Positions 8,930-19,661 of a stretch of DNA of 64,000 nucleotides are shown here, piece after piece. The stretch's first letter is position 1; each line of letters begins with the position of its first letter. The translations under genes and the position numbers were made by a program. Source of the DNA: Flaviflexus ciconiae (GTDB lineage Bacteria > Actinomycetota > Actinomycetes > Actinomycetales > Actinomycetaceae); the NCBI RefSeq assembly GCF_003971195.1, contig NZ_CP034593.1, positions 2,604,001 through 2,668,000 on the forward strand, read 5' to 3'. Below the pieces are notes generated by a model. It did no database searches and was not told the origin of the DNA. It saw only the letters and a program-made list of their open reading frames with translations.

Positions 8930-10114
8930 TTAGTTAGCGGAGGTGCGCCACAGATCCTGCCAGTCCTGGCGGGTCTGCCAGTCGGTGGTGAGGCCCTCGT
9001 TGTTGAAGAAGTAGATGCTCTCCATGTTGCCGCGAACGTCGGCCGGGTCCTCCGGCTGTTCGATGGTGGTGTTCGAAGAGATCTTGCCGTCGTTGATCTG
9101 CGGCTCAATACCTTCCTCGGTCAGTGCGAAGTGAATGAACAGCTTGGCTGCGTTCTGGTTCTCCGACTCGGAAGCAATCACCATGGCCTTGGGTGCGGCG
9201 TCGCCAGCCCAGGGAGCCATGTCTGCACAGACGTCGTGGACGTAGCCCTGTTCCTCAATGTTGCGGAACAGGGCGGACGACATGAGGCCCATGGGCGGGT
9301 CCTCCTGGCCGGGTGCGCCAACAGCTGCCGAAACATCCTCGTGGGAGTTCGTCAGGATCGGGTCATTGGCCGCCATACGAGCAACCCACTCCTCTACAGC
9401 CGAATCGGCGTCGAGGTCTTCACCGAAGTGATCCTCGTATTCTGCACGGAGATCAGCTTCGTTGAACTGCTCCATCTGGCTGAACCAGTCGAGCTGCTTG
9501 TTGGCAGCAACCGGGTCTTCGAGAGCAACCTTGCCGGTCCACTCCTCTTCGGTCAGCTCCCACATGTTCGTCACGGGGCAGGTGTCGTACACCTCGGAGT
9601 TGTAGGCCCACAGGGACGGGTCGTGGATAAGAACGAGCGGGTCGCGTTGCGACTCGTCAATGTTGTCAACGAGATCGCCCGGGATCCAGGAGTAAACAAT
9701 CTCGTCCGGGAGGAGCTGTGCTTGGAGTGCCGCCATGTCGGGCAGGGCAATGACATCGCCCTGAACGTCGCCGGACTCGGCTTCCCTCGTGACCATCTCG
9801 AACGCCTCTGAAGCATCGACCTTTACGCCGGTTGCTTCAATGCCATACTTGGCTGTGAAGTTCTCGGCCATGGTCTCGACCTTGGAGGTGTTGTCGTAGA
9901 TCGTGATGGGGCCTTCGGCCTCGGCGGCCTCAATAAGAGCATCCAGGTCGAAATCCTCATCGACCTGCGAAGTGTTAACAGCGGCGTTGGCGTCGCCATT
10001 GCCAGCTCCGTTATCGTCGGTTTCTTCGTCGTCGGAGCAGGCTACAAGGGTGAGAAAAGAGGCGACCAGGACGGCTGCACTCATGCGGGTGGTGAATCGT
10101 GATCGCGTAGTCAT
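8930..10114 (-). CDS. ABC transporter substrate-binding lipoprotein, family 1 type
   Basis: A 394-residue extracellular binding protein. Start ATG at 10114 (MTTRSRFTTRM) with GAAGGGAAG upstream; the longer frame to 10186 lacks such a site. A lipoprotein signal peptide ends in LVAC with the lipidated Cys26, followed by an acidic linker (DDEETDDNG). The mature part (ITIYDNTSK..., then DVIALPDMAAL and WQTRQDWQDLW at the end) resembles the iron/polyamine/phosphosugar-binding class of family 1 proteins. No permease or ATPase gene is adjacent: downstream are only HAD and inositol-phosphatase genes. The phosphatases make a phosphorylated sugar or polyol ligand attractive, by analogy with AfuA-type proteins, but this is inference. 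Confidence 0.88.
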   Translation of the reverse strand: MTTRSRFTTRMSAAVLVASFLTLVACSDDEETDDNGAGNGDANAAVNTSQVDEDFDLDALIEAAEAEGPITIYDNTSKVETMAENFTAKYGIEATGVKVDASEAFEMVTREAESGDVQGDVIALPDMAALQAQLLPDEIVYSWIPGDLVDNIDESQRDPLVLIHDPSLWAYNSEVYDTCPVTNMWELTEEEWTGKVALEDPVAANKQLDWFSQMEQFNEADLRAEYEDHFGEDLDADSAVEEWVARMAANDPILTNSHEDVSAAVGAPGQEDPPMGLMSSALFRNIEEQGYVHDVCADMAPWAGDAAPKAMVIASESENQNAAKLFIHFALTEEGIEPQINDGKISSNTTIEQPEDPADVRGNMESIYFFNNEGLTTDWQTRQDWQDLWRTSAN

Positions 10115-10597
10115 TGTCTTCCCTTCAGAAGATGGTGGTCGATTATGTGAGTAGTGGTGGACAGGGGTGGAACGATCCACGACCATGCGACTCCAATCCT
10201 TTTTATCGCTACACCTAGCAGGCTAAAGATGCTGGGGAAACGAGATATCGCCGATAAATTGACATTCAACCAACTTACGTGGAGCGTTCCATGCTCATGT
10301 GCGGTTCTGTAGTACCGTTTTCTGGGGAACTTTTCAAGGCTGTGGCGGGTGTAAACGGCTTGGGCGTGGAAATGTTGGCATTAACATATAAGTTTTTGTC
10401 ATGTGTTTGCCTTAACGAGTCCGGCATGGGGCGAAGGGGCTCGCATGGAGGCCTGGGTTTCTGGAGTTGAAGTATGTGCTTATGGGCTGACTTGCGTGCG
10501 CAACTACAGATGCTGCCGCAAAACTAACCGTTCGCCAGACTGCTCGGTCGCGACGACCGAAAAAACGCGTTTGGAGGCGAGGATACCAATTCAATAA
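10115..10597. other. Intergenic, promoter region of the binding protein; no gene seen
   Basis: No open frame here has a ribosome site or recognisable product. The part next to 10114 must carry the promoter of the leftward binding-protein gene, but no clear -35/-10 pair stands out. An AT-rich patch at about 10380-10400 is unexplained. Confidence 0.5.
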
Positions 10598-10780
10598 CAT
10601 GTGAATTGGATTGATATTTGCACAGTGCGCGAACCGCTGTTGCGATCGAGTCGGATCAAGAAGCTCGACGTTAAGCCTCTCAGCTTGTCGACTGGCAACC
10701 GCGTATCGCACGCTTCTTGAGGGAAGATCTGCCCCGAGCAGAAGCCCGGGTGGAATCAAGCGATTTAAGGATATTTCCAT

Positions 10781-11220
10781 GTGGATAACAATCCCCCTTT
10801 TGGGCGCGGTGCTCAGCCCCGTTCGGTGAACAGCGAAGACCGGACAGCGTTCATAGTTACCGCCCCGACGGTACGAATATCGGTATCGCACCTCTGGACA
10901 CGCGGTGCAAAGCCTACTGGCCCGGTCACAGCATTCATGTCATCCACGCTCGGTTCGGTGCGCAGAGCCGGGACCGGGGCCCGGCACGGGTCGTCGCTGT
11001 TGACGGTAACTACATAGTGTTCGTGGCGGAATCAGGAACGTGGCGCCGGTGGAACCATGGCGTGGCGCGGCTACGAAGAATCGCCGAGACGACGGCTCTC
11101 CGGTCTGATGCTGAGATGGAGTGGTATGAGGAGTACTATCTGCTCAAAGTCGGAGCAGGAGGGCTGGGCTACCTGTTCTCGTTGGCCGAAAGCGGCGAGA
11201 AAGCCTGCGGCATCGGTTGA
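10781..11220 (+). pseudogene. Second copy of the 147-aa hypothetical, one frameshift
   Basis: The copy begins near GTG 10781 (VDNNPPFG); the ATG used by the parent copy is out of frame because a T was lost. It follows the parent up to TAPTV, then loses a base at about 10870. In the restored frame it reads NIGIAPLD, then WPGHSIHVIHARFG, GTWRRWNHGV and YYLLKV to the stop at 11220. Only one internal base needs to be restored to recover the whole protein, so decay is recent or partly a sequencing artefact. Compared with 6202-6645 it helps define conserved residues of this unknown family. Confidence 0.75.
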
Positions 11221-11486
11221 TGCCCGGAACGAAGGCCTGATGGGCAAGCCTAGTTGGAAGGCGGTAAGAAACCCTTGACGGTTCAACTCGACTTGTTGGT
11301 GCAACTGCCCCAAACCAACTTGGGAGCGATCGGGCTTTCTGGCGCCCTGTGTGTGGCGCCTAATGATCTGATTACCTGGATCTGAGGGACGTAACAGGGC
11401 GGCTCCGGTGAACCGCGACTACCAGGCTTCGATAGGCGCCATGAGTGGCTCTCAATTGTTTGGTTGGTGCTCAGGAGAGCCGCCAT

Positions 11487-11680
11487 GAGCAAATGCATCT
11501 ATCGTTGCCTATTCTTGGCGAGATCCTCGCGTGCCTTGGTGGGGGTAGGGTGGTTGCCGCCGGGACGTAGGCGATGTATCCAGGGGCGTGGTGGTCGCGT
11601 CCCTGGCTATATCGCATTTCGTAGGAGCTTCACGGCAGTCTCACCAGTAACAACAACGGCATTGTTTCTCCTACCCTGGT
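11487..11680 (-). pseudogene. Fused remnants of inositol-phosphatase and HAD genes
   Basis: 11487-11605 resembles the 3' end of the gene at 7070-7900 and 11609-11680 resembles an internal part of the gene at 7897-8703, joined by a deletion corresponding to 7177-8458. Both carry indels and cannot be translated as a product. Confidence 0.7.
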
Positions 11681-11905
11681 TCCTTGCTCCCAAATTGGGG
11701 CTTCTCGGGGACCTATTGAGGTCGGAAGAAAACGAGTTGAGGGCCGTCACAACCTAGGGTTTCCTCAGTTGCAACTCTTAGCGTCGCGGTGACTATAGTC
11801 GCAATAACGTGGTGCGCGTCATTTGGCTTGGTGGTACGTTGAATTCCCAACGTACCAGGGGTGGGACGAACCATTCCGGCTATGTGGGTGGACGGAGGTG
11901 GGAGT

Positions 11906-12451
11906 GTGGCGCAACAGGCAAAGGACCCTGATCTCGAGCCGCCCGAATCATTGTTTGACGATGTGGCGTATGCGGGGAGTGGTCCGCTCAGACGGCTAGC
12001 GCGCAACGGTGTTCTCTTAGTCTTTGCAGTGTTTATCCTGGTCGGGCTCGTAGGGGTCTATGACCTGAACGGGACTGCACGAGCAGAGTCTGGGCCGGTC
12101 TCAGTCGATGTCGACTATCCGAAGACAACGAGGGCGGCCCAGGATGTTCGCGTCATTGCCCGGATCGAGAGCGCTAACGAGCTACCCGAAACGGTCTATC
12201 TCGACATTGATCAGGACTACGTAGGAATGATCGAGGATATTCTTTTCATTCCCGAAGCAGAGTCGCAGACGGCTCACGCGAACGGACGCATGAGACTCGA
12301 ATATCAGGTGCCTGATGGTAGTAGGGGTATGAGGCTCGTTATCGAGGGCAGGGCCGGCGACCAGTGGGAGCTGCGAACTTCCGGCACTCTCGATGTTGTC
12401 GTTGGTGATGATCGGCTCGAAGTTCCGCTTGATACGTGGAGGTTCCCCTAA
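11906..12451 (+). CDS. Single-pass membrane protein of unknown function, partner of YetF-like protein
   Basis: About 181 residues from GTG 11906 (VAQQAKDPD), preferred because GGAGG at 11894-11898 precedes it by 7 nt. One hydrophobic segment (NGVLLVFAVFILVGLVGVY, about residues 34-52) follows a short cytoplasmic tail, leaving an extracytoplasmic domain of about 125 residues rich in beta-type sequence (VDVDYPKTTRAAQDVRVIARI). No family recognised. It ends in TAATG, overlapping the start of the DUF421 gene by one base, so the two are probably co-translated and may form a membrane complex. Confidence 0.75.
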   Translation: MAQQAKDPDLEPPESLFDDVAYAGSGPLRRLARNGVLLVFAVFILVGLVGVYDLNGTARAESGPVSVDVDYPKTTRAAQDVRVIARIESANELPETVYLDIDQDYVGMIEDILFIPEAESQTAHANGRMRLEYQVPDGSRGMRLVIEGRAGDQWELRTSGTLDVVVGDDRLEVPLDTWRFP

Positions 12452-12912
12452 TGGAAATCATCATTAAAGCAGTTATTGCCTTCTTTGTTCTCTGGCTCCT
12501 CACAAAAGCAACCGGCAGAGCGACCCTTGGCGAACTGTCATCCTTTGACCTACTGCTGTTTATTTGCATGGGGGATTTGATCCAGCAGGCAATCACTGGT
12601 GAGGACCGCACACTCACGGGCGGCCTTGTTGCCGTCGGTACTTTTGCTCTTCTCGCAGTGGGATTCAACTTCGTTGTATCCCACTGGCCAAAGGCCAGCA
12701 AGGCACTAGAAGGGCCGCCCGTCGTTCTCGTTTCCGACGGTGTGGCACATACTCGGGCGATGAGACACCAGCGAGTATCGGCTGCCGAACTGCTCAGTGC
12801 TGGCCGGCAATCAGGGTTTGAGAAGATGAGCGATATTCGACTTGCCGTACTCGAGCAGGACGGGAAAATCTCCTTCTTCGCAACCGAGGCGAAGGAAGCA
12901 GATAGGGCCTAG
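12451..12912 (+). CDS. DUF421 / YetF-family membrane protein
   Basis: 153 residues starting MEIIIKAVIAFFVLWLL at ATG 12451, with GTGGAGG about 9 nt upstream. Three hydrophobic segments (about 3-20, 34-48, 58-78) are followed by a cytosolic domain with the typical YetF pattern (LLFICMGDLIQQAI; then a small alpha/beta domain ending ISFFATEAKE). YetF-type proteins are implicated in sporulation/spore membranes in Bacillus but are widespread and of unclear function elsewhere. Co-operonic with the single-pass protein upstream. Confidence 0.85.
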   Translation: MEIIIKAVIAFFVLWLLTKATGRATLGELSSFDLLLFICMGDLIQQAITGEDRTLTGGLVAVGTFALLAVGFNFVVSHWPKASKALEGPPVVLVSDGVAHTRAMRHQRVSAAELLSAGRQSGFEKMSDIRLAVLEQDGKISFFATEAKEADRA

Positions 12913-13298
12913 ATGATCCTCCTGAGCTTGTGCCCCTCCTGAAACTCCGACCCTCCTGAGGCTCCGCACCTCGGGCAGAATCTAAGAGTTGAGGATCGCT
13001 AGAGCTTGGCGGGTGTGCTCGTAGAAGGTGCGTGCCGTCGTGGGTGCGTTCCGTAGCAGGTGCTGGTTATCGCTGAAGGGTGGATAGAGATAACCGGTGG
13101 GTCCAGGTCTTTCGACGTGAGCCCACCGGTTACTCATTCTTCGCGGGGCAATGTCCCAAATTGAACATTCGGGATTAACGCCCCCCACTGTTTCGTTTGG
13201 GGTGCCCTGTCGTGGTGGCACCCGTTATTCAGTGCTGCCTAGTAAATTCTGCTCAACCAATGATTGAAAGTGCCTAATCAGGCGTTGATTGTTTCCAA
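12913..13298. other. Intergenic, with inverted repeat 13091-13132
   Basis: No convincing gene. TAACCGGTGGG (13091-13101) and CCCACCGGTTA (13122-13132) are perfect inverted repeats around 20 nt. A possible leftward frame at 12982-13221 (79 codons) encloses it, but it has no recognisable similarity or ribosome site. The segment 12915-12960 has three spaced CCTCCTGA motifs of unknown meaning. Confidence 0.5.
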
Positions 13299-15610
<2,312 letters not shown>

Positions 15611-15612
15611 AA

Positions 15613-15627
15613 TTGCACTGACTGCAA
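15613..15627. promoter_or_regulatory. Candidate TetR operator TTGCACTGACTGCAA
   Basis: A TTGCA-5-TGCAA palindrome immediately upstream of the tetR start. Its position fits autorepression of the tetR-efflux operon; this is inferred from position and symmetry only. Confidence 0.4.
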
Positions 15628-15948
15628 GAATGCACAATGTGAAAGTTTGTACAGTGCGTCACCGCAATGTCTTAGCTTTGGTAAACGCTGTCAATTAGCT
15701 AGTTTCTCCCGGTGGAGAAATCTTGGTGTTGCGGGCCCGGAATAACTAAACCGATATGCTTCTATCTGATCGCTAACGGGTGAAAGACTCTCTTGCAGAT
15801 TTTACACACGGTGAAGAGGTAGCGCTCCTGCTTTGGTTGGGCGGTGATGGACAAGAATGAAAAAGTCCGTAGTCGAACTGCCAAGAACCGTGGAAATCCC
15901 GGAGTGGCACAATAGATGGGGTCAGTATTCCAACGGGAGAGTGGTGTC

Positions 15949-16707
15949 ATGGAGTTTCCGACAGCAAACACGGTCGAAGCGTTCCGCGAAAATCTTGCCG
16001 CGGTGCGGGCAAAGATTGAACGGGCGGCGGAGCGAGCAGGTCGCAATGCTTCGGAAGTTAGGCTCCTCCCAGTTTCTAAAACGGTTCCTGAGGAGCGCAT
16101 TCGCCTGGCTATTGCTGCTGGTGCTCACCAGCTGGGGGAGAACAAGGTCCAGGAGGCAAAGCGTAAGCACGCCAACCTGATCGATGAGGATGTGAAGTGG
16201 TCAATCATTGGCCACCTTCAAACCAACAAGGCCAAGGAAGTTGCGGCTTTCGCTAGCGAGTTTCATGCACTCGATTCCCTCCGTGTTGCCGAAGCTCTTG
16301 ACCGTAGGTTGGAAATGGAAGGGCGGAGCCTCGACGTATACGTCCAGGTCAACACCTCGGGTGAGGAGTCAAAGTACGGACTCGAGCCCGGTGCTGTTCC
16401 GGGAATGCTGGAGGCGCTCAGGGGTTTTGAAACCGTGAACGTCAAGGGGCTGATGACACTCGCGATCTTCTCCGACGACAAGGAAGCGGTGCGAACGTGC
16501 TTCCAGCTACTCCGCAGATTGCGAGACGAGGCGCGGGATCGAGATCCGGCCCTTATTGGTCCAGGTGAACTGTCCATGGGAATGTCGAGCGATTACGAGA
16601 TCGCTATCGAAGAAGGCGCGAACGTTGTTCGCGTTGGTCAGGCGATCTTCGGCGCGCGCCCAACAACTGATGCGTACTACTGGCCGAGCGCAACGGCCAA
16701 GCAATAA
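15949..16707 (+). CDS. YggS-family pyridoxal-phosphate homeostasis protein
   Basis: 252 residues from ATG 15949 (MEFPTANTV), with GGGAGAG upstream. YggS/PLPBP proteins bind pyridoxal 5'-phosphate and buffer its cellular level; they have a TIM-barrel alanine-racemase-like fold without known catalysis. The PLP lysine lies in LLPVSKTV (about residue 39). GENKVQEA, WSIIGHLQTNKAK and LSMGMSSDYEIAIEEGANVVRVG are family signatures. In many bacteria the gene sits by division genes; here it stands alone. Confidence 0.95.
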   Translation: MEFPTANTVEAFRENLAAVRAKIERAAERAGRNASEVRLLPVSKTVPEERIRLAIAAGAHQLGENKVQEAKRKHANLIDEDVKWSIIGHLQTNKAKEVAAFASEFHALDSLRVAEALDRRLEMEGRSLDVYVQVNTSGEESKYGLEPGAVPGMLEALRGFETVNVKGLMTLAIFSDDKEAVRTCFQLLRRLRDEARDRDPALIGPGELSMGMSSDYEIAIEEGANVVRVGQAIFGARPTTDAYYWPSATAKQ

Positions 16708-17056
16708 CCCTTACCTGCTCGTGCGGGAAGGCTGACAATCTCGGCTCTCTCGGTAGTTCCGACATTGCTTCCTTGCGAAGGGTCCTTCGAGGCTGGGCCT
16801 TCCTGGTCCGTCGTTCATTTCATGCAGTTCACTGACCGTTTTGGGATTGTGGTCGGCTGAGCAATTGCCCTCGTTGGAGTCTGTATTCCTCCGTTGGTTG
16901 GCTTGATTCCGCGGGAAGTGACTCTTGCCTTCATGTTTGCTCTCCCATATTGAAAGTGTCCTGCACGAATTAGTTGAACTATTGACTTGAGTAGGGACCG
17001 CTACCACACTTGCACGTACCGCGTGTCAATGCAGACACAGAAAACTGGAGCGTGCA
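16708..17056. other. Intergenic, no gene seen
   Basis: About 350 bp with no supported frame on either strand. It should hold the promoter of the alcohol dehydrogenase gene, but no strong -35/-10 match could be picked. Confidence 0.5.
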
Positions 17057-18085
17057 ATGAAAGCCGTAAGAATTCACGAATACGAGAAAATGCCGTCCCT
17101 TGATGAAGTCGACAATCCAAAGGTCACAGGGCCTTGGGATGTCATCGTCAAAGTCGGCGCAGCCGGTCTCTGTCGTACAGACCTCCACGTCATCGAAGGC
17201 CAGTGGGCCCCGATCCAGAACCCCGACCTCCCCTACATCCTCGGCCACGAAAATGCTGGCTGGGTAGAAGAAGTCGGTAGCGCCGTCTCCAATGTCAGCG
17301 TTGGCGACACCGTTATCATGCATCCCCTCGTCACGTGCGGGCTGTGCCCAGCCTGCCGTGCGGGACAAGACTCGCACTGCTCGAACTCAAGCTTCCCTGG
17401 CCTCAACGCAGACGGTGGGATGGCAGAGTTCCTCAAAACCAATGCCCGAGCAGTCGTTAAGCTCGATGCTTCTCTCCAGCCCAAGGACATCGCTGCGCTC
17501 GCAGATGCTGGCCTTACCGCGTACCACGCGGTAAGGAAGGCCGCGAAGTGGCTCTTCCCTGGAAGCCATGCCGTTGTCATTGGTTCGGGCGGACTCGGCC
17601 ATATTGGTATTCAGTCCCTCGTTGCACTCACCTCGGCACACATCATCGTTGTTGATCGTTCCGAGAAGGCCCTTGAGCTTGCCAAGAGCCTCGGTGCCCA
17701 TGAAACCGTTCTCTCGGGTGACGATGAAGCCACACTGGATAAGGTTAAGGAGATCACCGGCGGCGGAGCCGACGTTGTCTTCGACTTTGTTGGTGAACAA
17801 GGAATGGAGAAGGTTGGCCCCAGAATGCTTAAGGGCAGGGGAGACTACTACGTCATCGGCTACGGCGGTAACGTCGACCTGCTAACTATCGACATCATCT
17901 CCCAGGAGATTAACGTTATTGGCAACCTGGTGGGAACCTACCAGGACCTCGTTGAACTCATGACACTCACGGCAGAAGGCAAGATCTCCCTGACCACCGC
18001 CGTCTATCCGCTTGATGCATTCGACGATGCCATCAACGATCTTGACCAGGGCAGGCTTATCGGACGAGGCATCCTCGTTCCCTAG
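17057..18085 (+). CDS. Zinc-dependent alcohol dehydrogenase
   Basis: A 342-residue medium-chain NAD(P)-dependent dehydrogenase. The catalytic zinc ligands are in GLCRTDLH (Cys38) and GHENAGWVEEVG (His, about 62); the structural zinc cysteines are in CGLCPACRAGQDSHC (about 95-109). The nucleotide-binding motif GSGGLGHIG is near 177-185. Length is normal. It is monocistronic, with a strong terminator at 18139-18173. It resembles AdhA/AdhD-type enzymes acting on primary alcohols or aldehydes; the substrate is not fixed by sequence. Confidence 0.92.
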   Translation: MKAVRIHEYEKMPSLDEVDNPKVTGPWDVIVKVGAAGLCRTDLHVIEGQWAPIQNPDLPYILGHENAGWVEEVGSAVSNVSVGDTVIMHPLVTCGLCPACRAGQDSHCSNSSFPGLNADGGMAEFLKTNARAVVKLDASLQPKDIAALADAGLTAYHAVRKAAKWLFPGSHAVVIGSGGLGHIGIQSLVALTSAHIIVVDRSEKALELAKSLGAHETVLSGDDEATLDKVKEITGGGADVVFDFVGEQGMEKVGPRMLKGRGDYYVIGYGGNVDLLTIDIISQEINVIGNLVGTYQDLVELMTLTAEGKISLTTAVYPLDAFDDAINDLDQGRLIGRGILVP

Positions 18086-18138
18086 TTCCCCTCCCGCAAC
18101 TACCAGCTTCGTAATCTGACCATTACTCCTTCCACCTA

Positions 18139-18173
18139 GTTGGGCCTCCCCTTGCAGTCAGGGGAGGCCCAAC
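18139..18173 (+). terminator. Strong intrinsic terminator after the alcohol dehydrogenase
   Basis: A perfect 14-bp stem (GTTGGGCCTCCCCT with AGGGGAGGCCCAAC) around a 7-nt loop, followed by TATGTTT. Confidence 0.85.
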
Positions 18174-18255
18174 TATGTTTGGTGCGGGGCCCTAGTCGGG
18201 TGCGGATGAAATGACTTTCCAGGCTCAGGTGTCGACAGAATCGTCACGAAATGCC

Positions 18256-18357
18256 GGTCGGACTATTGAGGCAGACTAGGCCGATTGACGGTCGGACCGT
18301 TGGGGCAGAGCCGGCTGACTGACGGTCGGACTGTTTAAGCAGACTAACTGGACTACT
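18256..18357. repeat. Three tandem imperfect 34-bp repeats
   Basis: Units at 18256-18289, 18290-18323 and 18324-18357 each begin GGTCGGAC and share the pattern TTgaGGCAGA at positions 11-20. They lie in the roughly 490-bp spacer upstream of dhaK. They could be regulator sites or merely slippage-derived; nothing else is recognisable between 18174 and 18659. Confidence 0.75.
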
Positions 18358-18659
18358 GGCGCGCACGTTCGAGAATGTGCAGTTGCTCTGGATTGGCACC
18401 TTGGCGGCTCCGCATCTCCAGTGTTTTTATTCTCTGCGGTCAAGACATGAGCATCAAGAGTGCTCAAAAGTCGGCTGATCTAGCCGTTTCGTGATGCTTG
18501 GTAAAGGGTGATATTTCGCGGAATTGAGACCTGAAGTGGACGAGTGTGCGGGCGCTCGCCTAGACGTGTAACCCGTTGTAGTGTGAAGGACAGCACGTCG
18601 TTAACGTGTCGGGTGGCCGTGCCCTGGCTACTCGGAAACCTGACAACAATGAGGTAGTC

Positions 18660-19658
18660 ATGCCCAAGGCAAAAAAGATTATGAATAGTCCCGACAACAT
18701 CGTGGATGAGACTCTTGACGGTCTCGTCGCGATCTCCAACGGTCTGCTTGCTCGCGACCCTGGATCTCGGGTTATCCGCAGCACCAAGGTCGAACAGGGC
18801 AAGGTCGGCCTGGTCGTTGGCGGTGGCTCCGGACACGAGCCCATGTACGGTGCCTTCGTTGGTCCCGGCCTCGCAAACGCCTCCGTTTCTGGTGATATCT
18901 TCGCAGCCCCCGCACCCCAGCACGTTCAGGAAGCCATCGAGGCCGCCGATGCTGGCGAAGGTGTTCTGATTGTCTACGGCAACTATGCTGGCGACGTCAT
19001 GAACTTTGACATGGGAGCCGAGCTCGCTGAAGACGACTCCGACATTGAGTCGAAGACCGTCCTCGTACGCGACGATGTCGCAACCGATGACTACGAGGGC
19101 CGCCGCGGAATCGGTGGTGCCTTCTACGTTGTGAAGGCTGCTGGCGCAGCCTGCGCCAAGGGACTCTCCCTCGAAGAGGCCGCTGCAGTGACCGAGCGGG
19201 TTCAGTACAACACCCGCACGATCGGCGTTGCCGTTCGCGCAGGCGTTCTCCCCGACACCGGTAAGCGCACCTTCGAACTCGGTGATGACGAGATCGAGAT
19301 CGGTCTTGGCATGCACGGCGAGGTGGGTGTTGAGCGCTCGGCGATGATGTCGGCCGATGACCTCGCAGTCAAGATGGTCAACATGATCACCGAGGACCTC
19401 CCGTTTGAGTCAGGCGACAAGGTTGCCGTGATGATCAACAACCTGGGTGCGACAACTCAGATGGAGTTGCTTGTTGTCTACCGCAAGGTGGCAGAACTTC
19501 TCGAGGAGAAGGGCATCACCGTTGGCCGTACCGATATCGGTGCGCACTTCACCTCGCAGGACATGGCAGGCTTCTCGCTCACGCTCCTCAAGCTCACCGA
19601 CGAAATCGAAGAGCTCCTCGAAGCTCCCTGTGAGTCCGTCCCCTACACGCAGGGCTGA
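18660..19658 (+). CDS. dhaK: Dihydroxyacetone kinase subunit DhaK
   Basis: 332 residues from ATG 18660 (MPKAKKIMNSPDNIVDE), chosen because GAGGTAG precedes it and family members begin this way. DhaK binds dihydroxyacetone covalently through a histidine as a hemiaminal; here this is His219 in GLGMHGEVG. The GGGSGHEPMYG motif is at 54-64. DhaL follows 3 bp after the stop. No DhaM (PTS phosphoryl donor) is present nearby, so the kinase may be ATP-dependent or use a remote phosphodonor. In actinobacteria DhaK relatives also phosphorylate erythruloses. Its position next to a transketolase-based catabolic operon suggests it handles a short ketose made there. Confidence 0.94.
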   Translation: MPKAKKIMNSPDNIVDETLDGLVAISNGLLARDPGSRVIRSTKVEQGKVGLVVGGGSGHEPMYGAFVGPGLANASVSGDIFAAPAPQHVQEAIEAADAGEGVLIVYGNYAGDVMNFDMGAELAEDDSDIESKTVLVRDDVATDDYEGRRGIGGAFYVVKAAGAACAKGLSLEEAAAVTERVQYNTRTIGVAVRAGVLPDTGKRTFELGDDEIEIGLGMHGEVGVERSAMMSADDLAVKMVNMITEDLPFESGDKVAVMINNLGATTQMELLVVYRKVAELLEEKGITVGRTDIGAHFTSQDMAGFSLTLLKLTDEIEELLEAPCESVPYTQG

Positions 19659-19661
19659 TAC

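Larger units (their letters stand above)
10598..11680. repeat. Decayed copy of the 6.0-8.5 kb segment
   Basis: Collinear with 6027-8530 after removal of about 150 bp (the hairpin insert) and about 1.28 kb. Landmarks: a near-identical stretch at 10658-10711 matching 6077-6131; the small hypothetical gene (10781-11220) with one frameshift; a shared spacer; the end of the inositol-phosphatase gene (about 11487-11605); then directly a piece of the HAD gene (about 11609-11680) matching 8460-8530. Confidence 0.8.

Noticed and set aside
12982..13221. Small minus-strand frame (79 codons) enclosing an inverted repeat
   Set aside because: No ribosome site, no recognisable similarity, and it spans a likely hairpin; not enough to call a gene.
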